NCBI RefSeq assembly: GCF_013214175.1
Contig: NZ_JABSPA010000002.1
Span: 806,001 to 870,000, forward strand
DNA length: 64,000 nucleotides
Direction: 5' to 3'
Source of the DNA: Colwellia sp.
GTDB taxonomy: Bacteria > Pseudomonadota > Gammaproteobacteria > Enterobacterales > Alteromonadaceae
In this document: piece by piece, positions 17,647 through 27,800 of the stretch
Layout of the letters: each line of letters begins with the position of its first letter
Position numbering within the stretch: position 1 is the stretch's first letter
The notes under the pieces: model-generated
The model's database searches: none
What the model saw: only the letters and a program-made list of their open reading frames with translations
What the model was told of the DNA's origin: nothing
Position numbers and translations under genes: made by a program

Positions 17647-18392
17647 GCAACCCCCTGCAATGTTTTTTCATCTAGAGTGTGTACTCCAGGGTCATTTTCT
17701 ACGCTCGGGTCAGTACTTATTTCTGAAACAATTTGACCATCTAGCAGTTGGATTTGACGACTAGCACAACGTGAATAACGGCTATCATGAGTTACCATCA
17801 CTATGGTGGAGCCAGCTTTGTTAAGTTGCGCTAGTAGAGACATCACTTGGTCACCGTTTTTACTGTCCAAGTTACCCGTTGGCTCATCAACTAAGATCAA
17901 GTCGGGTTTACCTACAAGGGCACGAGCAATAGCAATACGTTGTTGCTGACCACCAGAGAGTTGATTTGGACGATAATGCTGTCGGTGCAACATATCAACC
18001 TGGCTGAGTACTTCTTCTACTCGTTGTTTTATTTCTGCTTTTTTACAGCCTCTGTGCTCTAACGGCAATGCAACATTTTCAAATACAGTTAAGCTATCAA
18101 TTAAATTGAAAGACTGAAAAACATAACCAATATGTTCATTACGAATTTGTGTACGTTGATCTACTTTTAAGTCATTGGTGGCAATATTAGCCAGCTGATA
18201 ATCACCTTCACTGGCAGAGTCCATCAAACCCATAATTGACAATAATGTTGATTTACCACAGCCAGAAGGACCGGTGATGGCAACAAACTCACCTTGGTTT
18301 ATTTCTAAACTAATACCTTGTAAGGCGTGGGTCTCGATTTGTTGGCTGTCGTAACGCTTGTGAATGTTGGACATGGTAACTACGTTTTTCAT
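17643..18392 (-). CDS. MacB/LolD-type ABC transporter ATPase
   Basis: This 249-residue nucleotide-binding subunit carries Walker [10 protein letters not shown], a Q-loop ([10 protein letters not shown]), signature LSGGQQQR, Walker [13 protein letters not shown] and the H-loop VTHDSRY. The DEPTGNLDS pattern is typical of the MacB/LolD/FtsE class. AAGGAAAATGCC before the ATG is a good ribosome binding site. It lies between the membrane fusion protein and the permease, overlapping the latter by four bases, so the three form one export operon. Confidence 0.93.
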   Translation of the reverse strand: MKNVVTMSNIHKRYDSQQIETHALQGISLEINQGEFVAITGPSGCGKSTLLSIMGLMDSASEGDYQLANIATNDLKVDQRTQIRNEHIGYVFQSFNLIDSLTVFENVALPLEHRGCKKAEIKQRVEEVLSQVDMLHRQHYRPNQLSGGQQQRIAIARALVGKPDLILVDEPTGNLDSKNGDQVMSLLAQLNKAGSTIVMVTHDSRYSRCASRQIQLLDGQIVSEISTDPSVENDPGVHTLDEKTLQGVA

Positions 18393-18486
18393 GGCATTTT
18401 CCTTAATATTATCGTTATTGCTGCAGGCATAGCCGTCAGTTTTATTGTTTGTTATTTTTTGTATATTTATGCTGTTAATTAACTTG

Positions 18487-19725
18487 CTAGTCGGTGATGC
18501 TCAATTGTTGATACTGGTTATATTTTTGCGTATCACTACTGACGAGTTGCTCGCCAGACTGGAGTCCGGCAGTGATCACTAATTTATTTCCTGAAAGCTC
18601 GCCAAAAGTGACGTTTCTTTGGTTCAAGTTGTTGTTAGTATCGCGGACAAAAACACTTTGTTTGCTGCGTGGGCGAAAACCGGGTACTTGCTCTATGTAG
18701 TTAGCGCCTTGTTGATTTCTAACAAAAACTTGTGCAGAGATGGACAACGCTGGGCGGGCATTGGATGTTAATGCTTCATCAATAACCACTTCAGCTAGAA
18801 CCGAGCCGTTACTGACCACACTTTCGATACGGGTGATATGGCCCTTGATAATGCCTTTTTGAGTATCAATCAATACCAGAGCATTGATATCTATTTGATC
18901 TGCTTGGTTCTGTGGTAAACGTAAACGAGCAATTAACTCTTCGTCACTACCGACTTTTGCTAACGACTGACCTAATTGTACACTTTGACCTAATTCAATT
19001 TCTAAGGTTTGCAGTGAGCCTTTAATGCCGGCTTTGACTTTCATATCATCAAGCTGCTGCTCAAGTAGGGCAACTTGTGCTTGTTGCTGAGTGATGGTGA
19101 TGTCGCGCTGGGTTAGCTGATGACCTTGCATCTCAATAAACTGTTTATATTTTTTCTTTTCAAAACCTAGCCTTCTACTTTCTTGCTTAACGGCTAATTT
19201 AGCGCGTTGTAATTCTATTTTTGAAGAAACGCCTAAATCCATTAGGTTTTTGTTCACTGATAGCTCTAACTGCGCTTTTTCAATTTCAGCTTCAATATCA
19301 GCAATACGGCCTTGGTAGTTTAAGCGTTCACTTTGTTGTTCATATTTAAAGGCTTCTCTTTGCGCTAATTGTTGAGCAAGCTGACCATTGGCGGCGTTTA
19401 CTTCCTGCACTAATTTTGGGTTTGTTAAGTGTAAAATGATAGTGTCAGGATTAACTTTGGTACCAGGGCGAACTAAAATTTCAGAGACCTTACCTAAAGC
19501 AGGCGCGGTTAATAGACGTTCTTTCGCGGAAGCAAATTCACCATAGGCACTAGCATAGATATCTAGGTCGCCTTTAGCTACCGTTTGAAAGCTTAGTTGG
19601 CTCAGCGGGATAGATTTTGTTGCTTTACCACTGACGCTATAGCCGGCGTAGCCCATTAATAAAGTGAAGCTGGCAATGGCGGTCCATTTCTTCCAAGGTT
19701 GCTTTTTAGTTAGCGCAATTTTCAT
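18487..19725 (-). CDS. HlyD/MacA-type periplasmic membrane fusion protein
   Basis: The 412-residue protein has one N-terminal membrane segment (ASFTLLMGYAGYSV), a lipoyl-like half motif (ASAYGEFASAKERLL...LGKVSEILVRPGTKV), a long coiled-coil hairpin (about residues 105-220, Gln/Glu/Lys-rich), and beta-barrel and membrane-proximal domains. Such adaptors link an inner-membrane ABC pump to the outer membrane. It is the first gene of the export operon and has a sigma-54-like promoter about 40 bases upstream. No outer-membrane channel gene is adjacent, so a TolC-like protein from elsewhere is presumably used. Confidence 0.9.
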   Translation of the reverse strand: MKIALTKKQPWKKWTAIASFTLLMGYAGYSVSGKATKSIPLSQLSFQTVAKGDLDIYASAYGEFASAKERLLTAPALGKVSEILVRPGTKVNPDTIILHLTNPKLVQEVNAANGQLAQQLAQREAFKYEQQSERLNYQGRIADIEAEIEKAQLELSVNKNLMDLGVSSKIELQRAKLAVKQESRRLGFEKKKYKQFIEMQGHQLTQRDITITQQQAQVALLEQQLDDMKVKAGIKGSLQTLEIELGQSVQLGQSLAKVGSDEELIARLRLPQNQADQIDINALVLIDTQKGIIKGHITRIESVVSNGSVLAEVVIDEALTSNARPALSISAQVFVRNQQGANYIEQVPGFRPRSKQSVFVRDTNNNLNQRNVTFGELSGNKLVITAGLQSGEQLVSSDTQKYNQYQQLSITD

Positions 19726-19763
19726 AAAGTTTCACTGTAATTCTTAACTGATGAAAGTAGTAA

Positions 19764-19780
19764 TGAAATAACTGTGCCAA
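19764..19780 (-). promoter_or_regulatory. Sigma-54-like promoter of export operon
   Basis: On the minus strand the sequence TTGGCAC-AGTTA-TTTCA matches the -24 element TTGGCAC exactly with correct spacing to a -12 element that reads TTTC instead of TTGC. The position, about 40 bases before the membrane fusion protein start, and the linked sigma-54 activator support it. The missing -12 G is a weakness. Confidence 0.6.
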
Positions 19781-20243
19781 TATTATAATTGTCATTAAAT
19801 CAGTGTTTTAGTGTTTTTGTTGGATTATATAAAGTTAATTATGTTCGTTTTTAAATGGCTGATGTTCGAAAGTGAATTCATTTATGGTTTTGCTTATGAG
19901 CTTATTTATGAATGAGATGCCAGCTTTGTAGGTAGCGAGTGAACACCTTATTTATCTTGGCTGTTGTAATGTGGTGTAATGTTCTCTTTTTGGCATCTGG
20001 GCTAGATTAACAAAGTTGTTGAGCAAAATTTTCTAGCAACGGCGAAATGGTCTTTAGCTGTTAATCACAGGGGGCAATTCATTTACATGTCATTGCTTGA
20101 ACAAGCTGAAGTTTGTTGGTAACAGGGGTATTATATGCGGCATAGCAAACAGTTTTTAAAGTTGTGCCAATGTTATGTCTAGACGGTGCTTAGGTTAGGT
20201 TTATCTAGCGATTTTATTACTTCATCGATACAGAGCCTAAAAT
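19781..20243. other. Gene-free stretch between divergent units
   Basis: No gene is seen. A second TTGGCAC word on the minus strand (20163-20169) lacks a proper -12 partner. The upstream activator site for the sigma-54 regulator would be expected here, but I cannot identify a clear palindrome. Confidence 0.4.
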
Positions 20244-20672
20244 ATGACCGACGCGCTACCACTGACTATTAAAGTAAATAATGACTTACTCGACCAATTT
20301 GCCAAAATAAAATCCATTAGTAATAAGCTTGAGGCACAGTTTAATTTTCAAACCTTAACAGCTAATTGGTATGGCAACGAAAATGATATTTTAATTATTC
20401 AGTTATCTTTAGAAACGCCCACCAGTTTTAATAAGCGGCATAAAGAAATTGAAAAATTACCAGCAAGTGAAGTCATTGTCAGCCATTTCTCTGATGACGT
20501 GATTAGTAGCTTTAATGAAGCTGAGCAGCAATTACTTTGTATTATAGCTATTACTGATTCAGAGCTGACTTTACTCGAATTGCAGCCAAAGATACTCACT
20601 GGTTTTATCGAAAAAAAGTTACATAAAGTACTCAATTTAATCGCTCAGCAGCAGTCTCTGGCTAGCATATGA
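20244..20672 (+). CDS. Hypothetical small cytoplasmic protein
   Basis: The 142-residue product has no signal peptide or membrane segment and no motif I recognise. It appears to be mixed alpha/beta with a Leu-rich C-terminal half (LLELQPKILTGFIEKKLHKVLNLIAQQ). The ATG at 20244 has no clear ribosome binding site. It ends 30 bases before the pseudouridine synthase start and probably shares its transcript. Confidence 0.65.
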   Translation: MTDALPLTIKVNNDLLDQFAKIKSISNKLEAQFNFQTLTANWYGNENDILIIQLSLETPTSFNKRHKEIEKLPASEVIVSHFSDDVISSFNEAEQQLLCIIAITDSELTLLELQPKILTGFIEKKLHKVLNLIAQQQSLASI

Positions 20673-20702
20673 TTGTTAGCATCTCGGGAGGAAATAAAGT
20701 TT

Positions 20703-21425
20703 ATGGCTATTAATACCACACGCTTAGACCGTTTTATTAGTGAGTTCTGCAAATTTAATCGCAAAGCTGTACGTTTGGTTTTAGCGCAAAAACGCGTTTA
20801 TGTCGATGGTGTGTTAGCAAGTGATATTGCGCAACTTGTTGATCAGTTTTCACATATCACCTTAGACAATGCGGTCTTACAAGCGAATGAAACATATTAC
20901 ATTATGCTCAATAAGCCTGTGGGTGTTGTTTGCGCCACCAAAGATGACAAACATAAAACAGTCATTGATTTACTTATTGGACAGTTTGAGCAGGAAACTC
21001 GAGAGAGTTTACATATAGTAGGGCGCCTCGATCTAAATACCTCTGGGTTGGTATTGTTAACTAATGATAGCCGCTGGTCTGAGCGCCTCACCTCTCCTGA
21101 GCATAAGGTTGCCAAGCATTACCATGTGACACTGGAGAAGCCGCTAACCGATGAATACATCAGTGCTTTTGCCCAAGGTATGTATTTTTCCTATGAAAAA
21201 ATAACCACACAACCGGCAGAGCTGGAGATTATCTCCCCTTTTAAGGCCAAGGTGATTTTAACCGAAGGGCGTTATCATCAAATAAAACGTATGTTTGGGC
21301 GCTTTGATAATAAAGTTGTCGTATTACATCGTTATGCTATTGGCCAGTTGAGCTTAGATGAAACATTAAGCAGTGGTGCAAGTCGGCCGTTATCGGCAGC
21401 CGAAGTGCTTAACATAAGTGCTTAA
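20703..21425 (+). CDS. rsuA: RsuA-like 16S rRNA pseudouridine synthase
   Basis: The 240-residue protein has an N-terminal S4 RNA-binding domain (TRLDRFISEFCKFNRKAVRLVLAQKRVYVDG) and an RsuA/RluB/E/F catalytic domain with the Asp motif GRLDLNTSGLVLLTND, plus EGRYHQIKRMF near the C-terminus. Its length and spacing are closest to RsuA, which makes pseudouridine 516 in 16S rRNA, so that activity is likely but the exact target is inferred. The ATG at 20703 follows GGGAGG; an upstream in-frame TTG at 20673 lies before that site and is rejected. Confidence 0.85.
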   Translation: MAINTTRLDRFISEFCKFNRKAVRLVLAQKRVYVDGVLASDIAQLVDQFSHITLDNAVLQANETYYIMLNKPVGVVCATKDDKHKTVIDLLIGQFEQETRESLHIVGRLDLNTSGLVLLTNDSRWSERLTSPEHKVAKHYHVTLEKPLTDEYISAFAQGMYFSYEKITTQPAELEIISPFKAKVILTEGRYHQIKRMFGRFDNKVVVLHRYAIGQLSLDETLSSGASRPLSAAEVLNISA

Positions 21426-21573
21426 AAATGAATCGAAAACAGATGTTTTTTCTGCTAATTGATTGATGTTATTGATAATAATATCGGTACTCGCATTTTA
21501 GTCTTGCTTGGGTATAATGTCATAGCGTAAAATAATGTATCAAAGTTAAAGTAATTGTTAATGGAATTGTTAA

Positions 21574-21876
21574 ATGAATAAATCATTGTTATTGGTTGTG
21601 CCGGTTATTATCTTATTGGCAAGTTGTTCGAGTGTTGAGAATGCCTGTGAAGATGTCACTCTAGCATCGGAACAAATTCAACAGTGTCAGGTATTGCACA
21701 AACAAATTGTGAATGCCAAAGGTGATGTACTTATTCGTACTGAGTTAGAGCGTCGCTACCAACAAGATTGTATTGAAATTCGTTATTACCGTGATGAACA
21801 TCAAGCGGCTATCTGCGGTAATAAACATAAGATAAAAGCAGTGAATAAATCAGCTGATATAGAAGCGCAGCAATAA
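21574..21876 (+). CDS. Small lipoprotein of unknown function
   Basis: A 100-residue protein with lipoprotein signal MNKSLLLVVPVIILLASCSS, so it should be lipid-anchored in the envelope. The mature part has four more cysteines (NAC, QQC, QDC, AIC), which suggests disulfides, and is otherwise charged and helical. No family is recognised. It precedes the c-di-GMP protein but has a weak hairpin after it, so joint transcription is uncertain. Confidence 0.75.
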   Translation: MNKSLLLVVPVIILLASCSSVENACEDVTLASEQIQQCQVLHKQIVNAKGDVLIRTELERRYQQDCIEIRYYRDEHQAAICGNKHKIKAVNKSADIEAQQ

Positions 21877-21897
21877 ACAAACTCCGTTATGTTTGTT
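21876..21897 (+). terminator. Weak terminator-like hairpin
   Basis: AACAAAC and GTTTGTT flank an eight-base loop directly at the stop codon of the lipoprotein gene, followed by AATTTATTT. The short AT-rich stem makes it weak. Confidence 0.4.
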
Positions 21898-21948
21898 AAT
21901 TTATTTATCAAATGCTTAAGGTATACGAGAGCGAAATAATTAAACGGT

Positions 21949-24564
21949 ATGGTAATTTTGAAAGCAGAAAATCAACAGACTAAAATGAGTAAATCTGCAG
22001 AACAGTTAATACATGCTAAAGAAGCAAGTATTGTTAAGCTGTCTGAAAACGTTGATTTTTTAGAGAAAAAAAATGCCGACTTACAAGCCCGTTATACCGC
22101 CTTATTTAAACTTAATCACTTATCCCAAGAGTGTAATGATCTAGATAGCTTCTATCCGCAAGTGCATAACACTATTGCCTCGTTGATGACCGCGGAAAAC
22201 TTTTTTATTGTTTTATACGATCAAACTTTTGATACCTTAGAGTTTGTTTATTTTATCGATGAAAAAGATGAAATGCCTTCAGGCCTTATCGATTATCAAG
22301 ATTATGAGGGCTCATTTACTAATTTAGTTATTGAGTCAAAACAACCGCTACTACTGACGCCTGACTTAGAAAAAAAACTTTTCGATAACTATAAAATTAA
22401 ACAATTTGGTGCCCGAGGTACTGACTGGTTAGGTGTACCCTTACTGCACAATGGCCTAGTTATCGGCACAATCACCATACAAAGTTATGATGAACATATT
22501 CGTTATAACGAAGCTGATTTAAATCTGCTTACTTTCGCCGCCCAACACGTTGTTGGTGCTATGGTGCGTTTACAAGATCAGCAACGCTTAAAAAATGCAG
22601 TGAATGCCCGAACTAAAGAGTTAATGGCGCAAATTCGTGAGCGAGAAAAGTCAGAGTTATTACAAGAGTCATTATACCGAATATCTGAGTTAACTACTGA
22701 TATCGAAATCGATATAGATACCTTTTATAGTAAGGTGCACAATATTATTGGTCAGTTGATTAATGCCAAAAATTTCTACATTGCCAAATATGAACAAGAT
22801 AGCCAAACGTTACATTTTTCTTATTATGAAGACGAACATCCTAGTAATTTAATTAACGATTTCCAAACTAGAAAGCTCTCTAACCGCTATTCTGAATTAG
22901 TGTTACGCCGTAGAGAAACTGTGTTATTGACCTATCAAGAAATGATGAGCTTGCACCTTGCCGGTGAAACTTCGAAACCACAAGACGATATTCACTCTTG
23001 GCTTGGTGTGCCGCTGATTTATTCAGGGCAGTTACTCGGTGTTATGGTGTTACAAAGCTACCATTATAAAACTACTTACAATCAACAAGATGCCGAGCTG
23101 CTTAATTTCGTTTCTAACCATGTTTCTGTGGCCATTAAACGCCGAGAGCTAGCCGATTTTGAGCGACGTAGTCATGAATTACTTGAACAGCAAGTTAAGC
23201 TGCGCACCTTAGCCCTTGAAGATGAAATTACCCAGCGTAAACAAGCGGAAAAATTATTAAAGCACACAGCTGCCCATGATAGTTTAACCGGGCTACCGAA
23301 CCGAACTGTGTTTCTTGATTTACTTAATCACGCGATTGCCTGTGCTAAGCGCAAAGATGATTTTTCTTTTGCGGTACTGTTTTTAGACTTAGATCGTTTT
23401 AAAGTGGTTAATGACAGTTTAGGGCATCATGCTGGCGATTTGCTGTTAAAAATAATCGCCCGAGAATTACTGGCTATTGTCCGTGACAAAGATACCGTTG
23501 CTCGCTTAGGTGGCGATGAATTTGTCATTTTAATTGAAGACTTACCTTCAAATGATGAAGCTTTTGACGTAGCAGAGCGCATCACCACATTTCTACAAGA
23601 ACCCTTTACTATCGATAATCAGCTGGTATACACAGGGACTAGTATTGGTATTTCGTTTAGTAATAAGCGCTATGATGATGCTAATACCATGCTAAGAGAT
23701 GCTGATACGGCTATGTATCATGCCAAAGATAATGGCAGAGGGCGTTATGAAGTCTTTGATGACAGTATGCATCAAAAAGTACAAAACGCTTTAAGTCTTG
23801 AGGCGGATATTCGTGAAGCGATTGCTTGGCAGGAGTTTATTCCTTATTTTCAACCAATAATTCAACTCGATAACCTAGAGCTTAAAGGCTTTGAGGCCTT
23901 AGCTCGCTGGCAAAGTACTAAACGCGGTTTTGTTTATCCTAATGATTTTATCCCACTGGCTGAAGATACCGACTTAATTCAAGTCATTGATCTGCAGATT
24001 ATTGAGAAAGCTTGTCAGCAGCTTAAACTTTGGCAGGATGAGATTGGTTGTGATGACCTTTATGTCAGCTGTAATTTATTTTCTAAACAATTTTTTAGTA
24101 CTAGCTTACCGCAAGATATTGAGAAGGTGTTGCGAGAAACAGGGTTAGCGCCGCACAACTTACGGGTTGAGTTAACCGAGCGCGCTTTGTTGGAAAATGC
24201 TGAAATAGTACTGACTAATATGCAAGCTTTAAAGGATATGGGCGTGAAAATATTGCTCGATGACTTTGGTACTGGCTACTCAAGTTTAGGTTATTTGCAC
24301 CGCTTCCCCATTGATGTACTAAAAATTGATCGCTCCTTCATTAGTAATGTCCATGAGCATGAAAATCATAGTGCCATTATTCGTACCATAGTCGATTTAG
24401 CTAATAACTTACAAATGGCTACTGTCGGTGAAGGCATAGAAAATTTAGCTGATGCTGAATTATTGCAAGAAAAAGGCTGTATATACGGACAAGGCTATTA
24501 TTTTGCCAAACCGATGTCGCCAAAAGATGCCACTGATTATATTATTGAGAAAATAACTAAGTAA
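21949..24564 (+). CDS. GAF-GAF-GGDEF-EAL c-di-GMP enzyme
   Basis: The 871-residue cytoplasmic protein begins with a coiled coil, then two homologous GAF-like sensor domains (about residues 45-205 and 240-395, each with WLGVPL), a short coiled coil, a GGDEF domain with intact GGDEF at 521-525 and an RxxD inhibitory site (RDKD) five residues before it, and an EAL domain with EAL at 649-651 and DDFGTGYSS. Both the cyclase and phosphodiesterase motifs look intact, so it could make or break c-di-GMP depending on signals sensed by the GAF domains. No membrane segment is present. The start at 21949 is uncertain; a Met 12 codons later is possible. Confidence 0.92.
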   Translation: MVILKAENQQTKMSKSAEQLIHAKEASIVKLSENVDFLEKKNADLQARYTALFKLNHLSQECNDLDSFYPQVHNTIASLMTAENFFIVLYDQTFDTLEFVYFIDEKDEMPSGLIDYQDYEGSFTNLVIESKQPLLLTPDLEKKLFDNYKIKQFGARGTDWLGVPLLHNGLVIGTITIQSYDEHIRYNEADLNLLTFAAQHVVGAMVRLQDQQRLKNAVNARTKELMAQIREREKSELLQESLYRISELTTDIEIDIDTFYSKVHNIIGQLINAKNFYIAKYEQDSQTLHFSYYEDEHPSNLINDFQTRKLSNRYSELVLRRRETVLLTYQEMMSLHLAGETSKPQDDIHSWLGVPLIYSGQLLGVMVLQSYHYKTTYNQQDAELLNFVSNHVSVAIKRRELADFERRSHELLEQQVKLRTLALEDEITQRKQAEKLLKHTAAHDSLTGLPNRTVFLDLLNHAIACAKRKDDFSFAVLFLDLDRFKVVNDSLGHHAGDLLLKIIARELLAIVRDKDTVARLGGDEFVILIEDLPSNDEAFDVAERITTFLQEPFTIDNQLVYTGTSIGISFSNKRYDDANTMLRDADTAMYHAKDNGRGRYEVFDDSMHQKVQNALSLEADIREAIAWQEFIPYFQPIIQLDNLELKGFEALARWQSTKRGFVYPNDFIPLAEDTDLIQVIDLQIIEKACQQLKLWQDEIGCDDLYVSCNLFSKQFFSTSLPQDIEKVLRETGLAPHNLRVELTERALLENAEIVLTNMQALKDMGVKILLDDFGTGYSSLGYLHRFPIDVLKIDRSFISNVHEHENHSAIIRTIVDLANNLQMATVGEGIENLADAELLQEKGCIYGQGYYFAKPMSPKDATDYIIEKITK

Positions 24565-24633
24565 GAAACCAAGTAAATAACTAAGTAACTCACTTGGTAA
24601 GAATCCACTCACGTCGACAATCTGCCCGCACAC

Positions 24634-24669
24634 AAATCATCCAGTAACTCATTAGATGGATGATTTTCA
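24634..24669 (+). terminator. Terminator after c-di-GMP enzyme gene
   Basis: AAATCATCCA and TGGATGATTT form a perfect 10-bp stem with a 13-base loop and a short TTTT tail overlapping the stem end. The rest of the 302-base gap to putA holds no gene. Confidence 0.6.
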
Positions 24670-24866
24670 GTATATTATTCTGACAATTCGCCATTTAACC
24701 CTAGGATAATTCGGAAAGTCCGCAAAATAACCAGCACATTCTGTGGCTGTTCTCCTAAACTTCGCTTATATATTTAATGTTGTCACTTATTAATGTTTTA
24801 TTTATTAATAGGAATTCGACTATAACTAAAGCAGGAATTAGCCTGCTTGCATTTAAGGAAATAGCC

Positions 24867-27800
24867 ATGCTTTTTACTGGTTCATTAATCACTGATTGCC
24901 CGATTAGACAAAAAATTCGTGAATTTTATCGTATCGATGAAAATGTTGCCGTTGACCACATTCTACCTATTGCTGAAGTTAACGTTAGCGCCCGTAGTCG
25001 TGCTTGGGAACGTGCCCGTAAGATGGTAGTGCAAATTCGTCAAGATCAGGAAGGTAAAGGCGCAATTGATGCGTTACTAAATGAGTATTCACTTTCTTCA
25101 GAAGAAGGTGTGGTATTAATGTGTTTGGCGGAAGCGTTATTACGTGTGCCAGACAAACATACACAAGATGAACTTATTCGCGATAAAATTTCTCAAGGTC
25201 AATGGAGCTCTCACTTAGGTGCCAGTGATTCCATATTTGTTAATGCTTCATCATGGGGCTTGTTATTGACTGGCTCTATGGTTGATTACGCAGATAAACG
25301 TAAAAAAGATCACTTTGGTTTATTGAAAAAAACTATTGGCCGTTTAGGTGAACCCGTCATTCGTAAATCAATGAACTATGCCATGAAAATTATGGGCAAA
25401 CAGTTCGTTATGGGTGAAACCATTAAAGCCGCTACTGTGCGTGCTGCGACCAAAGAGCAGCAAGGTTATGTTTATTCATACGATATGCTGGGTGAAGGCG
25501 CACGTACTATGGCTGATGCCGATAAGTACTTTAAAGCCTATGAAGATGCTATTACTGCCATTGGTGAAGTAGCCGTTGCTTCAGGTAAAAATGATCCACG
25601 TAAAGTACCTGGTATTTCAATTAAATTATCTGCTATTCATCCGCGTTATGAGTTTTCTCATAAAGGCCGAGTCATGGCAGAAATAGTACCTAAGTTAAAG
25701 GCGTTATGTTTACAAGCTAAGCAATACAACATTGGCTTAACGGTTGATGCTGAAGAATCTGAGCGTTTAGATATCTCCTTAGATATTATTGAAGCTGTGT
25801 TTAGTGATAGTGACCTAGGTGATTGGCAAGGCTTTGGTTTAGCACTACAAGCCTACCAAAAACGCGCCATTTTTGTGGTTGAGTGGTTGCGTGATTTAAC
25901 CTTGCGCACAAACAGAAAAATGATGGTGCGTTTAGTTAAAGGGGCTTATTGGGATACTGAGATTAAAAATGCTCAAAAAGATGGCTTAAGTCATTTCCCT
26001 GTTTTTACCCGTAAGTCATCGACTGATGTTTCTTATCATGCTTGTGCCAACAAATTACTAGAATACCGCGATACTATTTACCCACAATTTGCCACGCATA
26101 ATGCTTACACTGCGGCAACTATTGTTGAACTCGCTGGCGATGATAAAGCTGGCTTTGAATTCCAATGTTTACATGGCATGGGTGATTCTCTGTATGATCA
26201 AATTGTTAAAGATGAAAGCATTCAATGTCGAATTTATGCGCCGGTAGGTCATCATGAAGACTTACTTGCCTACTTGGTACGCCGTTTATTAGAAAATGGC
26301 GCTAACTCATCTTTTGTTAATGCCATTGTTGATGAGTCACAACCAGTTGAATCATTATTAGAAGATCCGGTAGAAAAAACTCAGCGTTTAAAAGCTAAAT
26401 ACAATAATCAAATCATGATGCCTATTGATCTGTATCGTGGTGAAGAGAAAGTTGAAGGAACGCAAGGTCGTGATAATTCTAAGGGTTTAGACTTAAGCGA
26501 TATTAATGAAATTACGCCACTAAAAGCGTCTTTAGATACTTGGTTTGTTGAGCATTTACTTAACAAAAATGATGTACCTGAAGGGGCTAATGCGGTGATG
26601 AACCCAGCTAAGCGCTCTGAAATTATTGGTTTCCATCAACATGCTAGCAAAGATGATATGTTGGCAATGATTGGTAAAGCTGACACTGCGTTTACTACTT
26701 GGTCACAAACACCTGTCACTGAACGTGCCGCGTTACTGTGCCGCATTGCTGATATTTTAGAACGCCATACCGATGAGCTTATCGCTTTGTGTATCAAAGA
26801 AGCCGGTAAAGTCGCCCAAGATGGTATTGATGAAGTACGTGAGGCCGTTGATTTTTGTCGTTACTACGCCGCTCGCGCGATTGAATTAAGCGATGATGAA
26901 AGACTAGAAGCTCGTGGTGTCGTCTTATGTATTAGCCCGTGGAACTTCCCGCTAGCTATTTTCTTAGGGCAAGTCGCTGCGGCAATTGCTACCGGTAATA
27001 CCGTGCTAGCAAAACCTGCTGAGCAAACCGGTTTAATTGCCTTACGTACCATTGAATTAATGAAGTCTGTAGGTTTACCTGAAAACGTAGTACAAGCGGT
27101 TATAGCGCGCGGTAGTGCGGTAGGTAATACTATTATTCCTGATAGCCGTATCCAAACCGTTATGTTTACTGGCTCGACAGAAACAGGCACATTAATTTCA
27201 CAAACCCTAGCTGAACGTGGTGGTGACCAAGTACCATTAATTGCTGAGACTGGCGGTCAGAACTGTATGATCGTTGACTCAACGGCTTTACCTGAGCAAG
27301 TGGTAGACGATGTTATTTCATCGGGTTTCCAAAGTGCTGGTCAACGTTGTTCGGCACTGCGAGTACTGTTTTTACAAGAAGACATTGCTGATGATGTTAT
27401 TACTATGCTGCAAGGTGCCTTAGCTGAATTACATGTTGGTAACCCTGCAAAATTAAGCACTGATATTGGCCCGGTAATTGATCAAAAAGCCCTTGATGCG
27501 CTTAATGCCCACGCCGAGTATATGAAGTCTCATGGTAAATTATTATACCAATGTGAGTTTTCTGATGAAGTAGTTGATGAAGAGGGTCACTTCTTCTTTG
27601 CGCCACGCTTATATGAAATTGATGATATTAGCGTATTAACGAAAGAAGTTTTTGGTCCTTGTGTACATATTGTGCGTTTCAAAGGGGATGAAATTGAAAG
27701 TGTTGTTGATAAAATTAATGGCACCGGTTTTGGTCTCACTATGGGCATTCATACACGTATTGAGCAAAGAGCCATTGAACTAGCAAAATTATCGCGTGCC

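Noticed and set aside
20163..20169. Second TTGGCAC word as another sigma-54 promoter
   Set aside because: No GC at the required -12 position.
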